A stretch of DNA of 64,000 bases from a bacterium (lineage in GTDB: Bacteria; Bacteroidota; Ignavibacteria; Kapaibacteriales; UBA7675), in NCBI GenBank assembly GCA_030430495.1, contig JAUIKM010000006.1:1-64000 (forward strand), read 5' to 3'. The notes beneath the pieces were generated by a model. It made no database searches. It worked only from the letters and a program-made list of their open reading frames with translations, and had not been told where the DNA came from. Both the position numbers and the translations under genes were made by a program. Positions 39,226 to 47,650 of this stretch are shown here, piece after piece. How positions within the stretch are numbered: position 1 is the stretch's first letter; the number at the start of each line of letters is the position of its first letter.

Positions 39226-39612
39226 ATGGTCAAGATCAACGGACAGGCTATCGACCCGGAACAATTGCCGTTCAAGAAAGTGCAGCGCACCTCCCTGGAG
39301 CTGGCGGCCACAAAAATGCCGTATACGTTTGAGGTCGAAACGCTGGAGGGCATCATGCGCGGTCACGCGGGCGACTATCTGGTGCGCGGCCTCAGCGGCG
39401 AGTATTATCCCATTAAAGCCGAGCTGTTTGAACGCACCTACGAGGGCCTGGAGGGCGAGGGCGATCAGGCGTCCGCTCCGCAGCCGGAGATGACGCACAG
39501 CCTGGCGGACGGCGCGCTGCACATTGAAGTTGTTAACGCCGACGCCGCGACGCAGGGACGCATTCTCGCCGCGGTTCAACAGGCGCTGCAGACCGCCGAA
39601 CAACAGGCCTGA
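39226..39612 (+). CDS. PGDYG-like domain protein
   Basis: 128 aa, cytoplasmic by composition. The block GIMRGHAGDYLVRGLSGEYYPI followed by KAELFERTYE is the PGDYG-family pattern (P/A-G-D-Y-L-V, then Y-P-I-K-x-x-x-F-x-x-T-Y); the family has no established function and the assignment is from memory of the motif. AAAGGACAGGGCA precedes the ATG at 39226. A bidirectional terminator follows at 39798. Confidence 0.6.
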   Translation: MVKINGQAIDPEQLPFKKVQRTSLELAATKMPYTFEVETLEGIMRGHAGDYLVRGLSGEYYPIKAELFERTYEGLEGEGDQASAPQPEMTHSLADGALHIEVVNADAATQGRILAAVQQALQTAEQQA

Positions 39613-39797
39613 CCCGACCTGATTGCAGCGCCGTCACTGCTTTCCGGCTTGCTTTTTGAGGAAGCCGCTTTTGTTTGCCGGCGAGTGAGAATCCCGGATG
39701 TTAACAGTGGTTAACAGTCGATGCGTCGGCAGTGATCGGCCGGTTAAACAATCACCGGTGTTCAGTATTGAAGCGCCGCCGCCGGGTCAAAAACAAC

Positions 39798-39830
39798 AAG
39801 GCCGCATGGTTTAACAACCATGCGGCCTTT
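39798..39830. terminator. Bidirectional terminator between PGDYG-like and metalloprotease genes
   Basis: A perfect 14-bp stem AAGGCCGCATGGTT/AACCATGCGGCCTT with loop TAAC. Minus-strand reading continues into TTGTTGTTTTT; plus-strand reading into TTTG. Confidence 0.85.
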
Positions 39831-39856
39831 GTACTTAAACAGAGTCTCGTCGGCGT

Positions 39857-42553
39857 TTAGTTGCGCTGCATCTGCGCGTCCAGCGCCGCTTCGATGCGCG
39901 CCAGCGATTCCTGCAGGTGCGCCTGCGTGTAGGTGTCGCCCGCGCCGGTGGCGGCCAGGGCCGCTTCGATGCGCGTCTGTAAATTGGTCAGGCTGAAGCG
40001 CGTCAGCGTCAGGGCGTCGTTCGGCATTGCCGGCGGCGCCGCCGTCAACCAGCTCGTCAGCAGCAGCAGGTGCATGCGTTGCAGCTCGCGACGGAACGCG
40101 TCAATCGGCGCGCCCGTGTTTAACTCGGCCCACACCGCGTCGTCGATGCTCTGGTACATCTCCGCCAGCGTGAACGGTTTTTGTCCCGTCGGGAAACGCA
40201 GCTCGTTGTCGAGGATGCGGTTCATGCGCGGCACGCTGTAGAGCGAGAGCATCGCCTGGGCCTGCGCGGCCTGCACGACGCTGCGGATCGGGTAGTCCAG
40301 ACGCGTCATCGTCCAGGTGCTGCCGAAGAAATCGGGCAGGCGCTCCGGCGCCAGTTTGTTCACCAGATCGGGCGGGAAGTTAAACACGCCCGGCGCCAGC
40401 ACGTTGTCCAGGATCGTGTTAAGCGCTTCGCGTTGTTTGTCCGCCGGAATAATCTCAAAGGGTTTGCGGTCGCCCGGGTCGCCGACGTGGTCGCGTACGT
40501 GGCGGATGCCGCCGACGAATTTGGCCATCGACGGCGGACCGAAGAAGTACGGTCCCCAGCCTGTGCCGAAAGCGCGGCGCATGCGCTGGTAGCGCTCGCC
40601 TTCCACTTCGAATTCGGCCGGAATCTCCGCCCACAGTTCCTGCGACATCAAAAAGCGCTGTTTAAAGTAGGCGATCGGATCGTCGCCCAGGTCCCAGACA
40701 TTGCTGTAGGGGTCGATGGCGCGCGCCGCCGTAAAATACGTGTCTTCATCCGTGGCGTACTGCAGGCCCTCGTCGGCCACGCGCTCAATGATCGAATCCA
40801 GCATTTGTTTTTCGCTGAACTTCGCATCCGGCGGCACTTCGCTGTAGGCGTATTCCACGACCCAGTAGTCGTAGGGTCCGAGCGTGGTCTGCAGGTATTT
40901 GCCCTGCGGTTGGCCTTTGGGCGAGAGGTTAACCGGCGAGTATTCCATCACAGAGCCGGTCATGCCGGTCGAGTCCGTCAGCGAGGCGTTGTGCAGTTCG
41001 CCCAGCGAGTGGATTGTACTGCCTTTGAAGTTGTGCCGGAAGCCGAGGGTGTGGCCTACTTCGTGCGACACGAGGGCGATGATGTACTGGCGCACAAATT
41101 CGCGCAGCTCGCTTTTGTCGATCATCTCACCGCGCGCCTGTAGCATTGTCATGCCGAAGTTGGACTCGCGCGCCAGGCCGTGGGCGTGGCGGCAGGTGTG
41201 ATCGTGGCGGTGCCAGGGGATCATCGCCAGGATTGAGTCGATCCGCGTCTGTTTGTCGTCCAGTTCGGTGAAGGAGGGCGTCCAGGACATCGGGTCGACC
41301 TGGTACTCGAAGTTGTTGAACATCGAGCGCAGCCAGTCGGCCTGCACGCGCACGTCGGCGTCGTAGATTTCGCCGGTAAAGGGATTGGCGCGGGAGGGGC
41401 CCACGGCCGTTCCGCCGCCCGGGTGCATCACCCAGCGGATGGTGTTGTAGCGCACGTCGGCCGGATCCCAGTCGGCGTCGTCCGGCATTTGTTTAACCTC
41501 GATGGCGTCGCGGTAGCCGATGCGTTCAAAGGCTTTGTTCCACAGCAGCACGCCGTCGCGCACGTCGTCGCGGAATTCCACCGGGATTGTATTTTCCAGC
41601 CAGAAAACGATTGGTTTTTTGGGCTTGGAAATCGCCAGTGCGGGCTCGGATTTTTCCAGATGCCAGCGGTTGATGTAGTAGACGTAGGGCGTCTCCCGCA
41701 TGATTGAGCTGTAGTCCTGGAAGAAGGTCACGAAGTGACCAATGCGGTCGTCCGCCAGGCGCGGCTCAAAGTCGCTCTCGGGCAGCGTGCTCAGGCTGTA
41801 GTGATATTTCAGGAACATGCTGCGCGGATCGGGCAGCGTGTAGTGAATATTCGGGCGCGTGGTTTCGTAGTGCAGCGTCACGCCGATTTCCGTGTTTTCC
41901 GGAAAACTCTTGATCGAGGAAAAGTAGGAGTTGCCGGTGTCAAAGCGGAAGCGCGAGCCGATCTGCTCGGTGATGTACTGAATCCAGCCCACGTCCTGAA
42001 TGAAATACTTGGACATGTCCACCAGCAGGGCGCCGTCGTCGGTCCGCGGCAGCGAGAGAATCTTCGAGCTCGCCACGAGCGAATTCGGCATGTGCGCTTC
42101 GACGGCGCGCGCAAAGGCGGCGTCCTTGTCGGCGCGGAACCAGACGTTTTTGTTAATCATCTGCAGGTCTTCACCGATGCGTTTGAACTCAAAAACGTAC
42201 TCGCCTTGCATGGCGCTGCCGTCCAGCACAAAGGCGTCGCCGGACTGGCGTGTGATGTTGCACAGGAACATCTTGTCGAGTTGGTCGGGGCGCACGGCCA
42301 GCAGGTACTTGCCTTCTTTTTCATTGAAGTACACATCAAAGAGGCCTTCGACCTTTTCGAAGTCTTCAACCACGTCGCTGAAATCCTTGCCTTTGGGCTT
42401 TTTGGATTTGGAGCTTGCGTCCGGGCCCTGGGGCGTCGGCGCGGGCGTGGGGCTGGGAGAGGGGCTGGGCGGCGCGGCGGCGCAGCTCTGGACATTAACC
42501 ACTATCAGTAGTGACAGCAGCAGGTGCATCCCGATGCGAATGACGTTTGGCAC
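39857..42553 (-). CDS. Large zinc-dependent metalloprotease lipoprotein
   Basis: 898 aa. The signal peptide ends in a lipobox-like LLIVVNVQSC (Cys24 or so), followed by a Pro/Ser-rich linker. The catalytic motif is VSHEVGHTLGFRHNF, an extended HExxHxxGxxH metzincin-type zinc site. The body matches the family of FCB zinc metalloproteases (DUF5117/DUF4953-type; KEGKYLLAVRPDQLDKMFLC, VVEYAYSEVPPDAKFSEKQM). It probably degrades extracellular or periplasmic protein; substrate unknown. Not in an obvious operon. Confidence 0.88.
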   Translation of the reverse strand: MPNVIRIGMHLLLSLLIVVNVQSCAAAPPSPSPSPTPAPTPQGPDASSKSKKPKGKDFSDVVEDFEKVEGLFDVYFNEKEGKYLLAVRPDQLDKMFLCNITRQSGDAFVLDGSAMQGEYVFEFKRIGEDLQMINKNVWFRADKDAAFARAVEAHMPNSLVASSKILSLPRTDDGALLVDMSKYFIQDVGWIQYITEQIGSRFRFDTGNSYFSSIKSFPENTEIGVTLHYETTRPNIHYTLPDPRSMFLKYHYSLSTLPESDFEPRLADDRIGHFVTFFQDYSSIMRETPYVYYINRWHLEKSEPALAISKPKKPIVFWLENTIPVEFRDDVRDGVLLWNKAFERIGYRDAIEVKQMPDDADWDPADVRYNTIRWVMHPGGGTAVGPSRANPFTGEIYDADVRVQADWLRSMFNNFEYQVDPMSWTPSFTELDDKQTRIDSILAMIPWHRHDHTCRHAHGLARESNFGMTMLQARGEMIDKSELREFVRQYIIALVSHEVGHTLGFRHNFKGSTIHSLGELHNASLTDSTGMTGSVMEYSPVNLSPKGQPQGKYLQTTLGPYDYWVVEYAYSEVPPDAKFSEKQMLDSIIERVADEGLQYATDEDTYFTAARAIDPYSNVWDLGDDPIAYFKQRFLMSQELWAEIPAEFEVEGERYQRMRRAFGTGWGPYFFGPPSMAKFVGGIRHVRDHVGDPGDRKPFEIIPADKQREALNTILDNVLAPGVFNFPPDLVNKLAPERLPDFFGSTWTMTRLDYPIRSVVQAAQAQAMLSLYSVPRMNRILDNELRFPTGQKPFTLAEMYQSIDDAVWAELNTGAPIDAFRRELQRMHLLLLTSWLTAAPPAMPNDALTLTRFSLTNLQTRIEAALAATGAGDTYTQAHLQESLARIEAALDAQMQRN

Positions 42554-44528
42554 TGGAATCCTCCGCTAGATTAAGTATTGCGTGTGTCGTTTGTTTGCAC
42601 AAAATGGGCGTCGCGGTGGACGCGGCTCGCGGCACAACAGCTTCGACAAAAAGAATATTCGATTGGATCTTGCAGCCGCAGCAGTGCTGGGGGCTGAGCG
42701 CTACCCGGAAGTCTTGGCCTGCCGCAAGCCGATAAAATACGGATTTTTTGGCAGCCCCGACGTTGGATTTGCGTGCGGATGCAAAAGCGGTGCGGGTTGA
42801 ATATTCTGGAACGGCGTCCGCACTGCCTGTCTTTGCCCGACTCTTGTTTGTCATCGGGATTGGGGTTCGGGTCTGTCCGGCCGGGCGTTGCTCCGCGCGT
42901 GCATGTTGAAGTGTTTGCCGACCGAACGACTTCCTGGCAGCCGCCGATAATTACCTGACATTCTTGTTTGTCACTGCGTTTTCAGGTTTTGTGTTGCGCG
43001 GTTTGGCGTCGCTTCGCGCTTGAATGTTGCTGTGTTTGCGGCTGAACGACTTGCGGATGACCGTTGACATCTGCTCGATTTTGGATTGTCGCGGCGTTGG
43101 AAGGATTTGAGCAGCGGGGATTGGCGTTGTTTGGCGCGTGCATGTTGAAGTGTTTGCCGACCGAATGACTTCCTGGCCGCCGCCGATAATTACATGATAT
43201 TCTTGTTTGTCACTGCGTTTGCAGGTTTTGTGTTGCGGAGGTTTGGCGTCGCTCCGCGCATGCATGTTGCTGTGTTTGCGGCTGAACGACTTGCGGATGA
43301 CCGTTGACATCTGCTCGATTTTGGATTGTCGCGGCGTTGGAAGGATTTGAGCAGCGGGGATTGGCGTTGTTTGGCGCGTGCATGTTGCTGTGTTTTGGGT
43401 CAGCCGGATTTCCTGAGAGCCGCTGATAATTACCTGACATTCTTGTTTGTCACTGCGCTTGCAGGTTTTGAGCTGCGGAGGTTTGGCGTCGCTTCGCGCT
43501 TGAATGTTGAAGTGTTTTCGGTCAGCTGGATTTCCTGAGAGCCGCTGATAATTACCTGACATTCTTGTTTGTCACTGCGTTTGCAGGTTTTGTGTTGCGG
43601 AGGTTTGGCGTCGCTTCGCGCTTGAATGTTGCTGTGTTTGCGGCTGAACGACTTGCTGGCCGCCGCCGATTTTTACATGACATTCTTGTTTGTCACTGCG
43701 TTTGCAGGTTTTGAGCAGCGGGGTTTGGCGTTGCTTGGCGCGTGCATGTTGTTGTGTTTGCGGCTGAACGACTTGCGGATGACCGTTGACATCTGCTCGA
43801 TTTTGGATTGTCGCGGCGTTGGAATGATTTGAGCAGCGGGGATTGGCGTTGTTTGGCGCGTGCATGTTGCTGTGTTTTCGGTCAGCTGGATTTCCTGAGA
43901 GCCGCCGATAATTACCTGACATTCTTGTTTGTCACTGCGATTGCAGGATTTGAGCAGCGGGGTTTGGCGTTGTTTCGCGCTTGAATGTTGCTGTGGTTGC
44001 GGTCAGCTGGATTTCCACTCAACGCAGTAAAACTGAAATCTCGCCCGCTTGTCCGCGCAGCTTGCCCGTTGACGTTTTTGCGCTTGTGTCGGCGGCGCGG
44101 AGGTGGCATGTTGCACGGGTCGAATCAACCGGAAGGTTCGGCCGCGCCGCGCCTGTGACGTCCCGCTGGAGGGACGGGTATGTGTGAAAAAATTAACCGC
44201 GAATTTTGCGGCCGGGAGGGCTGTGTTCGTTGGTGATGGAGATGAAGAAAAATTGGACGGGTGACGGCGGGGGAGGGGGCCCCATTTTGGGGCCAAATCC
44301 GGCGGCGCGCCAGGTTTGAAGTCTTCGAACTTCAGTTCTCAGTCTTTCAGTTTAACGCGGCGGACGCCGGAATGAGCGAAGCTGACGACGTCAACCCGCG
44401 TTCAGAATGAGTCGCAGTGCCGGATAGCACGCGCCTTCAACCCTGCGCTTTCATCGATGACCAGATCGATTCTAAGTCAATCGTCAAATTGCCTTGAAAT
44501 CGCTTGCCGGTGTTTTAGCGGCATTTGT
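42554..44528. other. Two-kilobase non-coding region dominated by a mosaic repeat array
   Basis: No credible gene. Apparent frames on the minus strand through the array have no family signature and exist because the repeats have periods near a multiple of three. Outside the array, hairpins GTCCCGCTGGAGGGAC (about 44159) and GGCCCC-ATTTT-GGGGCC (about 44277) are present. The promoter of the next gene starts at about 44529. Confidence 0.6.
42820..44010. repeat. Mosaic array of about nine 120-bp repeats of two types
   Basis: Units of about 118-122 bp all end in (C/T)GCATGTTG or TTGAATGTTG. Type B contains ACATTCTTGTTTGTCACTGC; type A contains GACCGTTGACATCTGCTCGA and GATTGTCGCGGCGTTGG. Order from left: B, A, B, A, B, B, B, A, B, with partial units at both ends. 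The three type A units differ by only a few bases over 120 bp. Units share boundaries, as if shuffled by recombination. The array lies between the metalloprotease promoter and the first of two NB-ARC genes. It is not CRISPR: no constant repeat with unique spacers. Confidence 0.85.
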
Positions 44529-44540
44529 TATATTCGGGCA
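44500..44540 (+). promoter_or_regulatory. Putative promoter of the NB-ARC gene at 44591
   Basis: GTTATATTCGG with TATATT at 44529-44534 lies 57 bp before the chosen ATG. The same sequence, with a matching upstream ATTTTG context and AATCGTC(A/G)AATTG at greater distance, stands before the paralogue at 47651. Conservation between the two upstream regions supports a real promoter. Confidence 0.6.
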
Positions 44541-44590
44541 ATCCACAAGATTGCATGGATTCATCGACAACTAAACACCGGAACAACAAG

Positions 44591-47346
44591 ATGGATATAG
44601 GCGCATTGGTCCAGCAGGGCATTGAACTTCTCAAAACAACCGGCCTGATGTTCAAAGACACCGCGGCGGCGGTCGCTCCGCTGATTGGCCCGGGCAAAGC
44701 ACTGTGGAATTGGGCCAGGAGCAAGTTTGCCACGAATAAACCGGCCCTCGAGAAACTTGAGCAGGTCGAGCAGGATCCTGAAAACGAGAGATTGCTCGGC
44801 AAGCTGGAAACTGAGCTGGAACATCACCTGGCCGATGATCCGGCTGCCCAAAGCGAACTAGCCGACCTGATTGCCGACCTGACCGAAGCGATGAAAAACG
44901 CACCTGCGGCAACACACAACTACATGCAGAACAACTCCAGCACCTACGGTCCGATTATCCAGAATTTCAGCGGCGGGACGTTTCACTACAACGTCGATAC
45001 AAAAAAAAAGCCCCCAAAAAACTGACGTCCTTTCCAACAGTTCATCCTGACGATCTGATTGGCCGTGCAGACGAACTGGCCGAGCTTACTTCACTGCTGG
45101 CCGCGAGAAGCGATAGTGTTCTGGTTAACGGCATGGGCGGCATCGGCAAGACCTCGCTGGCAGCGGCTTATGTTGCGCAGGAGTATGATAACTATCAACA
45201 CATTGCCTGGATCAGCAACAACTCCGCCGACATTGCCGACGACTTTGTGCAGAACCGCGATCTGCTGCAAAGTCTTGACCTCACTTCTTTAACCGGCGAC
45301 CGCGAAGTCATTTTTCACGCAATGCTGCACAAACTGCGCTCGATCGACGAACGGCCCAAACTCTTTGTAATTGACAATGCCGATGCTGAAATAGAGCGAC
45401 GCCTGCCGCAATTGCCCTCACAACCCAACTGGCACGTATTGATCACCTCGCGCGAGGAAATAGCCGGTACACATTCAATGCCGCTGGGATTTTTACAGGC
45501 CGAAGATGCGGTGAGGTTGTTTAAAAAACACTGCACGCGAATTAGCTCGGATAATGAGATAACGGCCATCGTTGAAACCGTCGACTACCACACCCTCACA
45601 ATTGAAATTCTGGCGCGCACGGCGCAATTGCAGCGCACGAATCTGAATGACTTGTTAAATGTAATCCGGAACGACGCCCGCGCCAATGTCAAGACGGCGC
45701 ACAGCAATCAGGCGAAGATTGAGCGGGTGCGGTCTTATCTGGAAACAATCTTTGACTTCAGCGGATTAAACGATAATGAACAGTGGTTGTTAAAACAGTT
45801 CGTGGCGCTGCCGCCTGAATTTCAATCTTACGAGTTGCTTGTTGAACTGATTGAACCCGAACAGTCCGATCGCGCCGAGATTTTTTCTGAACTGCTTGAC
45901 AATTTGGCGGGCAAGGGTTGGCTACTGAGCGACCCGAAAAATGACAGTTATAAGATGCATCGGGTTGTGCAGGAGGTCTTTGGCGCAAAGATGAATATAC
46001 AAGCTTCTGATATAAAGCCACTAATTGTTAAAGTAGGAAAGTTGTTGCAGGTTGATCAATCGCTAGACAATCCGGTCGACAAATTTGTTTGGATTCCATA
46101 TGGAGAGGCAGTTACCGCGCTGGTTGGGCAATTTGAAGGTCATAGGATGCAATTCTTGCTGCATAATCTGGGTGTAGTTTTAAAAAGTAAGGGAGAGTAT
46201 CACCGAGCCAGACAACTACTTGAGCGCGCCCGGACATCATTTGAGGAACAGTATGGGGTGGATAACATACAAACGACTACCTGCTGTTCAAACCTGGGGT
46301 TGGTGTTAAAAGACTTGGGCAAATACCAGGAAGCCAAAGTTCTTTTTGAGCATGCACTTGAGACTGACAAGGAGGTTTTAGGCGAGGAACACCAAATTGT
46401 GGGTATTCGCTACACTAATTTGGGACTTGTACTTAAGGACTTTGGAGATTACAAAGGCGCAAGAGTATTACTGGAGCGAGCGCTGGCCATCAACAAGGAA
46501 AAATTCGGCGAGAATCATCATTTGACAGCATCAAGTTATTCTAACCTGGGATTAACCTTGCAATTTCTGGGGGACTATGATGAAGCCAAAGTTCTTCTTG
46601 AACGCGCAGTGGTTTCAAACGTTAAGAACTTTGGATTGCGTCACCCGACGACTACTTCGAGTTATTCCAATTTAGCGTTAGTCTTGCAAGAGTTGGGTGA
46701 TTATGAAAAAGCCATGTTACTGCTCGAGTTCGTTCTAACTCAAGACTCGAAGACTTTTGGCGTGAATCATCCCATAACAGCTATCAGGTATTCAAATCTT
46801 GGAGAATTGCTTCGCAATGTGGGTGATCTGGATAGAGCAAGAAACTTGCTTGAAATTGCACTGGCTTCAACGGAGAACACGCTAGGTGCTGAACATTCAA
46901 CGATGGCCATCAGATACACCAACTTGGGATTGGTGCTTCAAGACCTAGGCGACTACAGTAAGGCGAAAGAATTCCTTGAACTGGCGGTATCAATAAACGA
47001 ACAACTGAATGGCAAAGAACATCCAGACACTGCAACCGCATATTCCAATCTGGGCTGGCTATTGCAAGAATTGGGCGACATCAATGGTGCCAAAGAAAAT
47101 ATCGAGCAAGCTGTAAAGCTCAGTAAAATGTCTTTAGGGAAAGATCATCCGAAGACTGCTGCAAAATTTCTCGGTCTGGCCCGGGTGTTGCTGGATTTCG
47201 GAGAGCTGAAGAGATCTTTGACCTTGGCTTCTCAAGCTTTGAAAGTCTTTGAAAACACGTTACCGAAAGAGCATCCAAACCTGAAGTATGCAAAAGAGGG
47301 AGTCGAACATCTTGAATCTCTGCTGAACGCCCAAACCCAAGAGTGA
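44591..47346 (+). CDS. NB-ARC/TPR conflict protein in two frames, joined by a -1 shift (NLR2)
   Basis: One gene, open as frame 1 from 44591 to a stop at 45023-45025 and continuing in the -1 frame from 45010 to 47346; together about 918 aa. The N-terminal helical domain (MDIGALVQQGIELLKTTGLM) and linker NNSSTYGPIIQNFSGGTF match the paralogue at 47651. The junction is an A AAA AAG heptamer (45004-45010); slipping -1 there gives KK then APKKLTSFPTVHPDDLIG, as in the intact paralogue (PPKKLTSFPTVHPDDLIG). NB-ARC follows (GMGGIGKTS; Walker B LFVIDNADA), then about nine TPRs. Start by homology to the paralogue. Alternatives are homopolymer mutation or sequencing error. The TPR part is AT-richer than the N-terminal part. 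Confidence 0.8.
45001..45021 (+). promoter_or_regulatory. A9-G-C5-A6 homopolymer tract with A AAA AAG slippery heptamer
   Basis: A9 (45001-45009), G, C5, A6. In frame 0 the codons AAA AAG occupy 45005-45010, giving the heptamer A AAA AAG in phase, the same sequence as the E. coli dnaX frameshift site. A -1 slip rejoins the long downstream frame exactly at a conserved sequence, and no nearby codon supplies a natural alternative start for that frame before the Walker A motif. Confidence 0.75.
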
Positions 47347-47418
47347 TTCAGTCCTTTCAAACTATTCTGCCTCAATTCCTTGGGTATGAATACCCGATAT
47401 TCTCATGTCCAAAGCCTG

Positions 47419-47472
47419 AAAACTAGTTGCCTAGGTAACTAGTTTTGCGTTTGCCGCTCAGCCGATTAGCGG
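47419..47472. terminator. Twin stem-loop element after NLR2
   Basis: A 12-bp palindromic stem (AAAACTAGTT and AACTAGTTTT, loop CTAG with one G-U pair) is followed by a second hairpin GCCGCT/AGCGGC. The arrangement is repeated after the paralogue at 50182, with compensatory changes in the second stem. It probably ends transcription, and may also be a recombination border. Confidence 0.7.
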
Positions 47473-47549
47473 CGGGTTGGCGGCTAAACACGAACGCCTG
47501 TTTCTTGACGGGACAGGCATCGAATATGCAATCGTCGAATTGAATTTCA

Positions 47550-47605
47550 ATCCCTTGCTCAACCATTTTGCAGCATTGGCGCGGATTTTGCTATATTCGG
47601 CTCAT
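47550..47605 (+). promoter_or_regulatory. Putative promoter of the NB-ARC gene at 47651
   Basis: GCTATATTCGG with TATATT at 47592-47597 lies 54 bp before the ATG, the same distance as in the paralogue (57 bp). The preceding ATTTTG and the more distant AATCGTCGAATTG are also shared. Confidence 0.6.
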
Positions 47606-47650
47606 AGGAATAATCGGACACTTCCTTCAGAACCGAATCACCGATGAGTT

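Noticed and set aside
42951-43922. Open frames of 116 and 203 codons through the mosaic repeats
   Set aside because: They arise from a repeat period near a multiple of three, change frame between units and have no start or ribosome binding site.
42820-44010. CRISPR array
   Set aside because: Whole units repeat, including what would be spacers; there are no cas genes and no short constant repeat with unique spacers.
42820-44010. Integron attC (VCR-like) sites, suggested by the ~120-bp unit length
   Set aside because: No core-site RYYYAAC/GTTRRRY pair bounds the units, no cassettes lie between them and no IntI is present.
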